Source: PALSA-1316 sp964499365 (lineage in GTDB: Bacteria > Nitrospirota > Thermodesulfovibrionia > Thermodesulfovibrionales > UBA6898). From it: a stretch of 64,000 nucleotides of DNA. A program made the translations under genes and the position numbers. Where the stretch lies: assembly GCA_964499365.1 (NCBI GenBank), contig CAZCKU010000008.1, positions 62,001-126,000 of the forward strand, read 5' to 3'. The notes under the pieces were generated by a model that saw only the letters and a program-made list of their open reading frames with translations, was not told the origin of the DNA and did no database searches. Shown piece by piece: positions 25,018 through 33,243 of the stretch (within the stretch, counting starts at the first letter, position 1; each line of letters opens with the position of its first letter).

Positions 25018-26595
25018 ATGGTGAGCAGAGTCGGTTTTCGCCGGAAGATATTATTTTCCATAGCCGGGCTGGTGATGATGCTCGGCGTCACCGCTATCAT
25101 CTTCGCAGAGACGGCCCTCTATTCTATTCTCCTCGACAAACTTGAGAACAGGGGCATATCGGTCGCACGACACCTGGCCGCCAACAGCATCAATCCGATA
25201 CTGACAGAGAAATACTTTGAGCTCGATATGATAGCCCAGGATTTCATGAAGCGCGAAGAGGACATCGAATATATTTATATATTCGACCGGCGGGGGAACG
25301 TTCTGATGCATACGTTCGAAGGCGGCTTCCCGAGCGAATTGAAAGAGGTCAACAGGCCTGCGCAGGTGCAGGGCTATACGCAGCAGGACATCAGCACGGA
25401 AAGTGGAGAATTTGTTGATATAGCCGTCCCGTTGCAGGACGGCCAGGCAGGGATTATCCATATCGGTTTTTCGAAAAAACATATCAGGGAAGATATCCAG
25501 CATATTACGAGACTGATTCTCTGGATGATTCTGGCACTTTCTGTTATCGGCGTCGGTGTGGCGATCCTCCTGACTCAGGTGATCATGAAGCCCGTATCAG
25601 AGCTTGTCAGGGCAGTTGAGCAGGTCGGCAAAGGTGACCTTGACCAGCGTGTCACCGTCTATTCCGATGATGAAATAGGACAACTGGGACGGGCCTTCAA
25701 TACCATGATCGAACGGAGAAGGGAGATCGACCTATCGCTGCATAAAAGCGAGGAAAAATACCGGTCCCTGGTCGAGTCAACAAGCGATTCCATCTACCTG
25801 GTCGACAAAGACGGCAGGTATCTCTTCATGAACAAGAATCATGTAGAGCGTATGGGTTTTACGGACAATGAATATCTGGGCAAGTCCTTTCGGGATTATC
25901 ATTCACCCGACGAAGCAGCCTGGCTGATCGATAACATCAATAAGGTTATCACAACCGATAGCTCGATCCAGCACCGGCATCGCAGCAGCAGAGACGGCAG
26001 ATGCTTCCTTCAGACACTCAGTCCGGTGAGGGACACGCAGGGGGACCTTATTGCGATAACGGTTGTCTCGAAGGACATTACCGATATGGAACTTCTCGAG
26101 GAGAAGCTTAAGACACTCTCCATTACCGATGAACTCACAGGGCTCTACAACAGGCGCGGGTTCCTTACCCTGGCTGAACAGGCCCTCAAACTGGCAAACC
26201 GGAACAGACAAGGGGCATACATGCTGTATCTTGACCTGGACGGCCTGAAGCAGATTAATGATACCCTTGGCCACAAGGCCGGAGACCAGGCCCTGGTAGA
26301 AATGGCCGGTGTCCTGAAGAAAAGTTTCCGGGATTCTGACGCCATCGGCCGCATCGGTGGGGATGAGTTTGTGATCTTTCCTGTCATGACCTCAGAGAAC
26401 ACGGTTGAACTTATTACCTCGCGCCTGTATGACAGCCTGAAGGTCTGGAACGACACCTCACAACAAGCGTTTACCTTGGCGGCAAGCGTCGGGATGTCTT
26501 ATTACAATCCCGAGAACCCCGTTTCGCTCGATGAACTCCTGATGACCGCGGACAAAAATATGTATGCCCAGAAGAACGAGAAGCACCGCGCCTAG
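25018..26595 (+). CDS. Membrane diguanylate cyclase (HAMP-PAS-GGDEF)
   Basis: 525-aa c-di-GMP synthase. It has TM1 (about 11-31), a periplasmic domain (about 35-162), TM2 (about 165-187), HAMP (188-240), PAS (245-360) and GGDEF (365-525). The active-site GGDEF at 447-451 is intact and an RxxD inhibitory site (R438-D441) is present, so it should be active and feedback-controlled. It follows the PhnD-like lipoprotein by 4 nt, so the pair likely links a periplasmic ligand to c-di-GMP. Confidence 0.94.
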   Translation: MVSRVGFRRKILFSIAGLVMMLGVTAIIFAETALYSILLDKLENRGISVARHLAANSINPILTEKYFELDMIAQDFMKREEDIEYIYIFDRRGNVLMHTFEGGFPSELKEVNRPAQVQGYTQQDISTESGEFVDIAVPLQDGQAGIIHIGFSKKHIREDIQHITRLILWMILALSVIGVGVAILLTQVIMKPVSELVRAVEQVGKGDLDQRVTVYSDDEIGQLGRAFNTMIERRREIDLSLHKSEEKYRSLVESTSDSIYLVDKDGRYLFMNKNHVERMGFTDNEYLGKSFRDYHSPDEAAWLIDNINKVITTDSSIQHRHRSSRDGRCFLQTLSPVRDTQGDLIAITVVSKDITDMELLEEKLKTLSITDELTGLYNRRGFLTLAEQALKLANRNRQGAYMLYLDLDGLKQINDTLGHKAGDQALVEMAGVLKKSFRDSDAIGRIGGDEFVIFPVMTSENTVELITSRLYDSLKVWNDTSQQAFTLAASVGMSYYNPENPVSLDELLMTADKNMYAQKNEKHRA

Positions 26596-26631
26596 TCAAG
26601 CAGGTCTCCCTGCATGTACTGATCGAAAAGG

Positions 26632-27417
26632 TTACCGGTTCCGGAAGGACGGAGCTGCTTTTTCGAGAAAGGCCCTCGTCCCCTCCCTGAAATCATCCGA
26701 AGACGCAAGCAGACCGAAATAATCCGCACCAAGGGCAGTCGACTGCTCCACCGACAGGTCAAGCCCCCGGTGTATTGCCTCCCAGGTCATCCTGACGGCA
26801 AGAGGCGCCTGCTGCAGGATCTTTCTTGTGAGTGCGACGGTCTCCTCAAGCAACACCTCCTTATCGCAGACCCTGTTGACAAGTCCCAGCGCCTGAGCCT
26901 CCTCTGCCCCAATCTGATCTCCGGTCAGCAGAAGTTCAGCGGCACGGCCTGTTCCGATCAACCGGGGAAGTCTCGTGGTGCCGCCCCAGCCGGCAAGAGC
27001 GCCGATGCGCACCTCCGGATGTCCCAGGCGCGCCTCCCGGCTCGCTACCCTGAGCGTACAGGACTCAGCCAGCTCCAGCCCGCCGCCGAGGGCGTAACCA
27101 TTGATCGCCGCAACAACAACCTTGCCCAGATGCTCAATCAGGCTGTTGACAGCCAGTGCCAGCCTGGCCAGATCCCGCACCTGCAACGGTAGTGCCTTCT
27201 GCAGAAACGCTATGTCGGCGCCTGCAGAAAATGCCTTGTCGCCAGCCCCGGTTATGATCACCGCCCTAATCGCTTCGTCGGAACGAATAGCCTCAAGCAG
27301 GAGCATCAATTGCCCGAGCATCTCATGATTCAGGGCATTCAGGACATGGGGTCTGTTCAGCGTAATCAGGCCGATGCCCTCCTGGTTTTCAAACGTAATG
27401 CAGGGTATGTCTCTCAT
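26632..27417 (-). CDS. Enoyl-CoA hydratase/isomerase family protein
   Basis: 261-aa crotonase-fold enzyme. It has the oxyanion-hole segments SAGADIAFL and ALGGGLELAESC, and a Glu in HPEVRIGALAGWGGTTRLPRLIG at the site where hydratases hold a catalytic Glu. The exact substrate is unknown; it may act on short acyl-CoA. I start at the ATG at 27417, preceded by GGGAGGGAGAG, rather than 27453. No other fatty-acid gene lies beside it. The 212-nt gap upstream holds nothing I recognise. Confidence 0.92.
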   Translation of the reverse strand: MRDIPCITFENQEGIGLITLNRPHVLNALNHEMLGQLMLLLEAIRSDEAIRAVIITGAGDKAFSAGADIAFLQKALPLQVRDLARLALAVNSLIEHLGKVVVAAINGYALGGGLELAESCTLRVASREARLGHPEVRIGALAGWGGTTRLPRLIGTGRAAELLLTGDQIGAEEAQALGLVNRVCDKEVLLEETVALTRKILQQAPLAVRMTWEAIHRGLDLSVEQSTALGADYFGLLASSDDFREGTRAFLEKAAPSFRNR

Positions 27418-27665
27418 CAGCTCTCCCTCCCGATTCGTACGGTAGTGCGGCATAAACGGCAGTGCTTATAGTAGGGGATCAGGCCATGGTTACGCAAGGG
27501 TGACGCTATGCCCGGCAGGCGGACCAGAGGCAGGTCGACCCGGACAGAAATGACTCATTCATTCACCGATGGCAGGGCCAGAGAGCCCTTTGGCCTGAAC
27601 GCCGTACCCCGACGGTGCAACGAACCCTCTTCAGGGGACCAGCCTTCGACCCTGTCGCACAGAGA

Positions 27666-28118
27666 CTAAGGGTGCGCGGTTGCCGATGATTCTATCTGGG
27701 CCCGCTTGAAACTCTCAAGCTGACACAGCAGGCTGTGGTGTTTTTTTTCGTCATCGACAAGATAGGAAAGGAGAAAGCGGTTGACAAAGAGTTCGCTCTG
27801 ACAGAGGGCCTCTTCGGCAAAGCAGACTGCCTCTTTTTCTGCCTCGACGTGTCTGCCGAGTCCGTCCAGAAGTTCCCCCAGTTCGTCGGGACTGATATGG
27901 ACCGACTCTCTGGTCAGGCTGTCGATTATCATTTGCTGCACAAGCCGGTGTTTTTCCGAGTCGTGGGCTATCAGTTCCATCGTCATTTTTATCAGCGGAT
28001 TGTCTGTTTTGGCGATCATACTCCGCGCACTGCTGATGGCACGATCCTCCAGGGCCTGCCATTCCCTCATTCCGGAGAGAAACTCTTCACTCGTCTCCGT
28101 TACCTGCTTCCTGCCCAT
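27666..28118 (-). CDS. Ferritin-like helical protein
   Basis: 150-aa all-helical protein. Spaced Glu/His residues (EWQALEDRAISSA, HDSEKHRLVQQM, HVEAEKEAVCFAEEA, DDEKKHHSLL) recall a ferritin-like or rubrerythrin-like four-helix bundle with a possible di-iron site. No rubredoxin domain is present. GGGGAGG precedes the ATG and a TACAAT lies further upstream. It is next to the peroxidase fusion gene on the same strand, consistent with an oxidative-stress role, which is inference. Confidence 0.62.
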   Translation of the reverse strand: MGRKQVTETSEEFLSGMREWQALEDRAISSARSMIAKTDNPLIKMTMELIAHDSEKHRLVQQMIIDSLTRESVHISPDELGELLDGLGRHVEAEKEAVCFAEEALCQSELFVNRFLLSYLVDDEKKHHSLLCQLESFKRAQIESSATAHP

Positions 28119-28192
28119 CGTCCGCTACCTCCCCTGTCTGATTTCATTGTATACAGGCGGTCCCTGACCGCGCCTTCTGAGCGTCGGGATGG

Positions 28193-29059
28193 CTATGTCG
28201 GCGTTTCACCGCGTTCCAGAAGAGCCATTACCAGTCCATCCGGCCTGGGCAGACCTGCCAATTTCCAGGCCGCAACAGGGCTCAAAAATTTTTCCTTCAT
28301 GCAGTCAGCCGGATTGTGAAGATTCTTGCAGATCGCATGCAGCACGGGAAAGAACCGATATTGCCGGTAGTGGTTCCGGATAAAGGTGAGTATATCGATG
28401 TGCTCCTGTGTTAGTCCCCTTATCCCTTCCCGTTCAGCCAGAGCGACCGCGGTCTTTTCATCCCAGTCGTCAAAGTTAAGAAGATACCCCTCGGAATCCA
28501 CCCCGGCCGTTATCTCGACATATTCCTGGAAGGGTATTTCGGGAAGCTGCCGCAACTGTTCGACCGCCTCCAGCGCCCGCGCGTAGTCAGGGTGGCTGGT
28601 CTGCTCAGGAACGATCTCGCAGTACTGCAGATAATCGTCTTTTCCGATAATGAAAATGGATCGGGCAAGCAGCCGGAGCTCACTGATCAAAACGCCATAG
28701 TTCAGGCCGAAGGAGGCCTCGCGGTGGTCCGATAGTGCCTTGACGTTCACAATGCCTGCCTGCTCACAGAACCGGGATAGGGCGAAGGGCAGGTCCATGC
28801 TTATATTCAGGACCACGATGTCCGCAGGAAGTGCAGCAGCCTCCTTGTTAAAACGTCGGGCCTGAAGATCGCACACAGGGGTATCGAGTGACGGGGTCAC
28901 ACTGACAACCTTTATCCTGCCGGAGAAGTCCCTGAGCCCGAATTCCTTGAGGTCACTGTCCACAACCCTGAAATCCGGTGCCCGGTCGCCGGCCTTCAGG
29001 AAATTCCCCTTAAGGGTCAGCGGCGTACCCTTAAATGTAATAATACCTTTTCTTTCCAT
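28193..29059 (-). CDS. Thiol peroxidase fused to a DsrC/TusE-like domain
   Basis: 288-aa fusion. Residues 1-170 are a Tpx-type peroxiredoxin with peroxidatic C63 in TPSLDTPVCDLQ and resolving C98 in FALSRFCEQAGI. Residues 177-288 match DsrC/TusE sulfur carriers (GYLLNFDDWDEKTAVALAE, LTQEHIDILTFIRNHYRQY, AAWKLAGLPRPDGL). The two C-terminal redox cysteines that DsrC uses are replaced (KLAGLPRPDGLV has none). I chose the ATG at 29059, which has GGAGGAG upstream. The domain may act as a partner-binding or structural module; a linked sulfur-trafficking role is speculation. A ferritin-like gene lies downstream. Confidence 0.85.
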   Translation of the reverse strand: MERKGIITFKGTPLTLKGNFLKAGDRAPDFRVVDSDLKEFGLRDFSGRIKVVSVTPSLDTPVCDLQARRFNKEAAALPADIVVLNISMDLPFALSRFCEQAGIVNVKALSDHREASFGLNYGVLISELRLLARSIFIIGKDDYLQYCEIVPEQTSHPDYARALEAVEQLRQLPEIPFQEYVEITAGVDSEGYLLNFDDWDEKTAVALAEREGIRGLTQEHIDILTFIRNHYRQYRFFPVLHAICKNLHNPADCMKEKFLSPVAAWKLAGLPRPDGLVMALLERGETPT

Positions 29060-29224
29060 GTCAACTCCTCCATCCATCTGTTCTGCACTTATTATCAACC
29101 CTTCTCTGCTGCAATTCCATCAGCATTATGCCTGTTCACTATCAGAAGTTGAGAAGATGTCGTGTAGGTGTTTTCTGACAGAACGGTGCCGGCCGTCTGA
29201 CCCCCACCGGTGAGGGGCAATCCG

Positions 29225-29265
29225 TTGCATTTTTATGCACGTCATGTCATAAAATACATCATGAC
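29225..29265 (+). promoter_or_regulatory. Possible promoter and inverted repeat upstream of kinase
   Basis: TTGCAT (29225-29230), 17-nt spacer, CATAAA (29248-29253) resembles a promoter. GTCATG (29241-29246) and CATGAC (29260-29265) form an inverted repeat around the -10. The kinase starts at 29377. Weak evidence. Confidence 0.3.
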
Positions 29266-29376
29266 CCTTGTCATGCATAAAAGGTTATCTGGTTGGCCAT
29301 TGGAGCACGCAGGGGCCGGCATGGATACACCTCACGCGTGCGGACATGCGTACGCTCTCTCGGCCGGGGAGATGCC

Positions 29377-32145
29377 ATGAGATCAAGGGATTCAGCGGTC
29401 CGTGCCCGTCGCACCGGCACCGGGAAGAAACAGGATCATACGCCGCGAGATACTTCTGTCCCGTCAACGGAACGTGCCGAGGAACTAATCAGGATCAACG
29501 CCCTGCTGCAGCAGGAGATTGCCGAAAGAAAACGGGCTGAGGAGTCGCTGAGGGAGAGTGAGGCGCTCTATCGCGCTATCGGGGAGTCCATCGATTACGG
29601 TGTCTGGGTCTGCGCCCCCGACGGCCGCAACATCTATGCCAGCGAGAGCTTCCTCAGGCTGGTCGGTATCACTCAGGAACAATGCTCAAATTTCGGCTGG
29701 GGAGACGTGCTGCATCCTGACGATGCCGAACGCACGATCGCCGCATGGAAGGAATGCGTACGAACCGGCGGGATCTGGGACATCGAACACCGGTTTCGCG
29801 GTCTGGACGGCAGGTGGCATCCGATCCTGGCCCGCGGCGTGCCGGTGCGTAATAACCGGGGAGACGTCACCTATTGGGCGGGCATCAATCTCGATATCAG
29901 CCGACTGAAGGAAACAGAAGAAGCCCTCCGCAAGGCAAAAGAAGAGCTGGAACTGCGCGTCTGCGAACGGACGGCTGAGCTGGCGGAAAAATCCTGGAAG
30001 CTCGAGGCCTTCTTCAGACACTCTCTGACTCCGTTCGCCTTTCTTGACCGTGAGTTTAATTTTATAAGGGTAAATGAGGCCTACGCCCGCGCCTGCGGTC
30101 GCGAAGTCGAGGATTTTCGGGGTCATAATCATTTTGAGGACTATCCTTCCGAGGAGCTGATGCAGAGCTTTCAACAGGTTGTCGCAAGCGGGAAACCGTT
30201 CAGCGTCTTCGGCCGGCCATTCAGTTTTCCTGACCATCCCGAATGGGGTATGACATACTGGGATCTGCATCTGGCACCTATCCTGGACGACCGGAACAGG
30301 GTCGATTTCCTCGCCTTCTCGCTGGTCAATGTCAGCGGGCGCAAGACGGCCGAAGAACAGATTTTTCGATTAAACAGACTGTATTCAGTACGCAGCAGGG
30401 TCAACGAGACCATTATACGGACACATGACCAGGCGCTGCTGTATCGGCAGATCTGCAGGATTGCAGTGGAAGAGGGACTCTTCAAGATGGCCTGGGTCGG
30501 GATTACCGATCAGCAGACCGCCGAGGTACGGCCGGTTGCTCAATGGGGCGATGCAGGCGGATACCTCGATACGATCAGTGTTGTTGCCGATGACGGACCG
30601 CACGGCAGGGGGCCGACGGGAAGGGCCATTTACGAGCTCCGGAGTATCGTCTGCAACGACATAGCACACGACCCTCTCATGCAGGACTGGCGGGACAAGG
30701 CCCTCGCCCACGGGTTCCGCTCTGCTGCGGCCTTTCCGCTGCGCGCCTCATCAGTGGTCATCGGCGCCCTCACGGTCTATGCAGACGCACCGGAGTATTT
30801 TTCCGACGATGAGATATACCTCCTCTCCGCCCTGGCCGGGGATATCTCCCATGCGATCGATTCGATAACCAGCGAAAAGAAACGCATCGAAAGTGAAGGA
30901 AAACTTATCACCACCAATGATCTTCTGAAGTTATTTTCCCAGTCCCTGGTGCGGAGGGAATACCTTGACCGGCTCGTGCTGCTGCTCGGAGCATGGACAG
31001 GCTGTGCCAATATAGGCATCCGCATCCTGGACGACAACGGTCATATAGCCTACGCAGCCTCTGCCGGATTCAATCCGGAATTCATGGAGCGGGAAAACTG
31101 TCTTTCCCTCGGGAAAGACCACTGCATCTGCCCCCGGATCATCGCAGAAATGCCGGAAAGCAGCGAACTGCCCTATCTAACCGCCGGGGGTTCCTTTTTC
31201 TGTAACCATGCCGGGGATTTATTCACACATGACGTGCCGCCAGGGACGGCCGCATACAGACACGGGTGTCTGCAGCATGGCTTCGCCTCGCTGGCAGTCA
31301 TCCCCATTCGTTACCGGGAACGAGTGCTGGGCGCCATACAACTTGCCGACAGACAGGAGGAAATGGTCCCCCTCGAGAGGATATTGTTCATAGAATCCAT
31401 TGCACCGCTGATCGGTGAGGCCTTGTACCGGTTTTCAATCGAAGAGGCCCTGACGCAGTCCCGGGAGCAGCTCCGCGCGCTGTCGGAGCACCTGCAGACG
31501 ACACGGGAGGAGGAAAGGATAAGAATATCCAGGGAGATCCACGACGAACTCGGACAGATCCTGACAGCGGCAAGCATTGAACTGGCAGGGACTGAGGAGG
31601 ACGGTATCGAGCGTGCACTGCTTCGCGGCAAAATTGCTTCCGCCTCCGAGCTGATAGACATCGCCATAGAGGACGTACAGAGAATCTGTTCGGAACTGAG
31701 ACCACGGGTACTTGATCACCTGGGTCTCGTTGCCGCACTGGAGTGGCAGGCAGATGAGTTTACCAGGAGAACAGGCATCAGGTGCTCCCTGGAAATGGTT
31801 CAGGAGAAAGTCAGTCTGCCGGCCGATATTTCAACAGCGCTGTTCCGGGTCTTTCAGGAGGCACTCACCAATACCGCGCGCCACTCCGGGGCGCAGACGG
31901 TCTCGGTCTGCCTGCGCGTCGGTGATGCCGTCACGCTTGAGATTCGGGATGACGGCAAAGGCATAACCCACGAAAATATATCTGACAGCAGATCTTTTGG
32001 TATAATCGGAATACGGGAAAGGATCTATGCCCTGGGTGGGACCGTCAGCATTTCCGGCATGCCGGGCAGCGGGACAACCATTGTGGCACGGGTACCACTA
32101 AAATGCTCTGAGGGAGACGATGTACAGAATTCTGATCGCAGATGA
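29377..32145 (+). CDS. Soluble PAS/GAF NarL-type histidine kinase
   Basis: 922-aa cytosolic kinase without membrane segments. In order: coiled-coil start, PAS (about 45-165), linker coil, PAS (about 190-310), GAF (about 325-480), GAF-like domain (about 500-660), HisKA_3 with EERIRISREIHDELGQI, and HATPase with DDGKG. The HisKA_3 class pairs with LuxR-type regulators, and one follows, overlapping by 26 nt. I start at the ATG at 29377 with GGGGAG upstream. The cysteine-rich second GAF-like region (CICP, CNHAG) might bind a cofactor, unproven. Confidence 0.9.
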   Translation: MRSRDSAVRARRTGTGKKQDHTPRDTSVPSTERAEELIRINALLQQEIAERKRAEESLRESEALYRAIGESIDYGVWVCAPDGRNIYASESFLRLVGITQEQCSNFGWGDVLHPDDAERTIAAWKECVRTGGIWDIEHRFRGLDGRWHPILARGVPVRNNRGDVTYWAGINLDISRLKETEEALRKAKEELELRVCERTAELAEKSWKLEAFFRHSLTPFAFLDREFNFIRVNEAYARACGREVEDFRGHNHFEDYPSEELMQSFQQVVASGKPFSVFGRPFSFPDHPEWGMTYWDLHLAPILDDRNRVDFLAFSLVNVSGRKTAEEQIFRLNRLYSVRSRVNETIIRTHDQALLYRQICRIAVEEGLFKMAWVGITDQQTAEVRPVAQWGDAGGYLDTISVVADDGPHGRGPTGRAIYELRSIVCNDIAHDPLMQDWRDKALAHGFRSAAAFPLRASSVVIGALTVYADAPEYFSDDEIYLLSALAGDISHAIDSITSEKKRIESEGKLITTNDLLKLFSQSLVRREYLDRLVLLLGAWTGCANIGIRILDDNGHIAYAASAGFNPEFMERENCLSLGKDHCICPRIIAEMPESSELPYLTAGGSFFCNHAGDLFTHDVPPGTAAYRHGCLQHGFASLAVIPIRYRERVLGAIQLADRQEEMVPLERILFIESIAPLIGEALYRFSIEEALTQSREQLRALSEHLQTTREEERIRISREIHDELGQILTAASIELAGTEEDGIERALLRGKIASASELIDIAIEDVQRICSELRPRVLDHLGLVAALEWQADEFTRRTGIRCSLEMVQEKVSLPADISTALFRVFQEALTNTARHSGAQTVSVCLRVGDAVTLEIRDDGKGITHENISDSRSFGIIGIRERIYALGGTVSISGMPGSGTTIVARVPLKCSEGDDVQNSDRR

Positions 32146-32764
32146 CCATCCGATCGTGCTGAAGGGCCTCACGCAACTGCTCGGGGAAAGCGGACAGGTC
32201 CGCACAATCACACAGGTCAATTCCGGAGAGGAAGTGCTCTCCGCAATCAAACAGGACCGTTTTGATGTAGTCCTGCTCGACATATCAATGCCGGGCATGA
32301 ACGGAATCGATACCCTTGAGGAGATCAAGAAACTGAAACCGTCGCTGCCGGTGCTCATCCTGAGCATGTATCCTGAAAAGGATTATGCCCTGCGGGCCAT
32401 GAAGGCCGGTGCATCAGGGTATCTGACAAAGAAAAGCGCCCCGGCTGAGTTATCGAATGCCCTTGCCAAAATTGCGGGGGGCGGCCGTTATATAAGTGCG
32501 GCCCTGGCCGACCTCATGGCGTCCACGCTGACCGGGAGCTCCGACGCTCCGCGTCACGAGCGTCTGTCGAACCGGGAATTCCAGGTGCTGCGCATGATCG
32601 CCTCCGGCAAATCCCTGAAAGAGATCGGTGCCGAGATCTCTCTCAGCCCGAAGACCATCGGGACATTCAGAATGCGTATACTTCAGAAATTAAACATGAC
32701 CAGCAACGCAGAGCTGGTGCGCTATGCACTCGAGCATCAACTGTTCGAACTGCCTCCGGAATGA
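32120..32764 (+). CDS. NarL/FixJ-family response regulator
   Basis: 214-aa two-domain regulator. The receiver has the acidic pair DDH at 8-10, phospho-Asp D54 in VLLDISMPGMNG and Lys in YLTKKSAP. The LuxR-type helix-turn-helix is at the C-terminus (LSNREFQVLRMIASGKSLKEI, LSPKTIGTFRMRIL). It overlaps the upstream kinase, its likely partner. A short gene and a ferredoxin follow. Confidence 0.96.
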   Translation: MYRILIADDHPIVLKGLTQLLGESGQVRTITQVNSGEEVLSAIKQDRFDVVLLDISMPGMNGIDTLEEIKKLKPSLPVLILSMYPEKDYALRAMKAGASGYLTKKSAPAELSNALAKIAGGGRYISAALADLMASTLTGSSDAPRHERLSNREFQVLRMIASGKSLKEIGAEISLSPKTIGTFRMRILQKLNMTSNAELVRYALEHQLFELPPE

Positions 32765-32798
32765 AGACGGTATCCCTCACGAGGAACAGGAGACGCTC

Positions 32799-33011
32799 AT
32801 GAGTATCTTACCCCAGGGAGAACAATTGAGACGGGCCCTCACCTGGATAGCGCAGCAGACACAGGACAGGCCCGGGACGAGTCTGTCCAGGATCATCGGG
32901 GATGCCTGCCTGAAATTCGACCTCCCCCCGAAAGACGAGGAGTTTCTGCTGCATTTTTATGCCGGGAAAGAATCGGACAATTTGAGCACATCCGGAAAGG
33001 AGCAGCCATAA
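32799..33011 (+). CDS. Small protein upstream of ferredoxin
   Basis: 70-aa protein of unknown function, helix-rich, with RRALTWIAQQTQDRPGTSLSR and KFDLPPKDEEFLLHF. I start at the ATG at 32799, which has AGGAG upstream, instead of 32724. The last bases (TAA at 33009-33011) overlap the ATA start of the ferredoxin gene, so the two are probably translated together. Confidence 0.7.
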   Translation: MSILPQGEQLRRALTWIAQQTQDRPGTSLSRIIGDACLKFDLPPKDEEFLLHFYAGKESDNLSTSGKEQP

Positions 33012-33193
33012 ATAAACCTGTCGTAGACTGGGATCTCTGTATCGGATGCGGGTCCTGCACTGAACTCTGCCCTGCGGTATTCCAGCTCAGGGATGAAAAG
33101 GCATATGTCATCGCTGCAGATAGATGTGATACCTGCAATTGCCGGGAAGCGGCAGACATTTGTCCGGTGGAGGCCATTTCCTTCCAGGACTGA
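33008..33193 (+). CDS. Small 4Fe-4S ferredoxin with an ATA start
   Basis: 61-aa ferredoxin, missed by ATG/GTG/TTG gene finding because its only plausible start is ATA at 33008. Evidence for that start: AAAGGAG lies 5 nt upstream, ATA overlaps the previous stop as ATAA, the frame is tightly packed, and no ATG, GTG or TTG was found in the short open stretch I checked upstream. Cluster cysteines are C11, C14, C17 in CIGCGSC, C21, and C40, C43, C45, C53 (CDTCNC, ICP). This fits a single [4Fe-4S] ferredoxin with extra cysteines. The electron-transfer partner is unknown. Confidence 0.85.
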   Translation: MNKPVVDWDLCIGCGSCTELCPAVFQLRDEKAYVIAADRCDTCNCREAADICPVEAISFQD

Positions 33194-33243
33194 CCAATCC
33201 TTTTCCTGAAATACGCCGACGGATAAGATGGTACAATGTAAAC

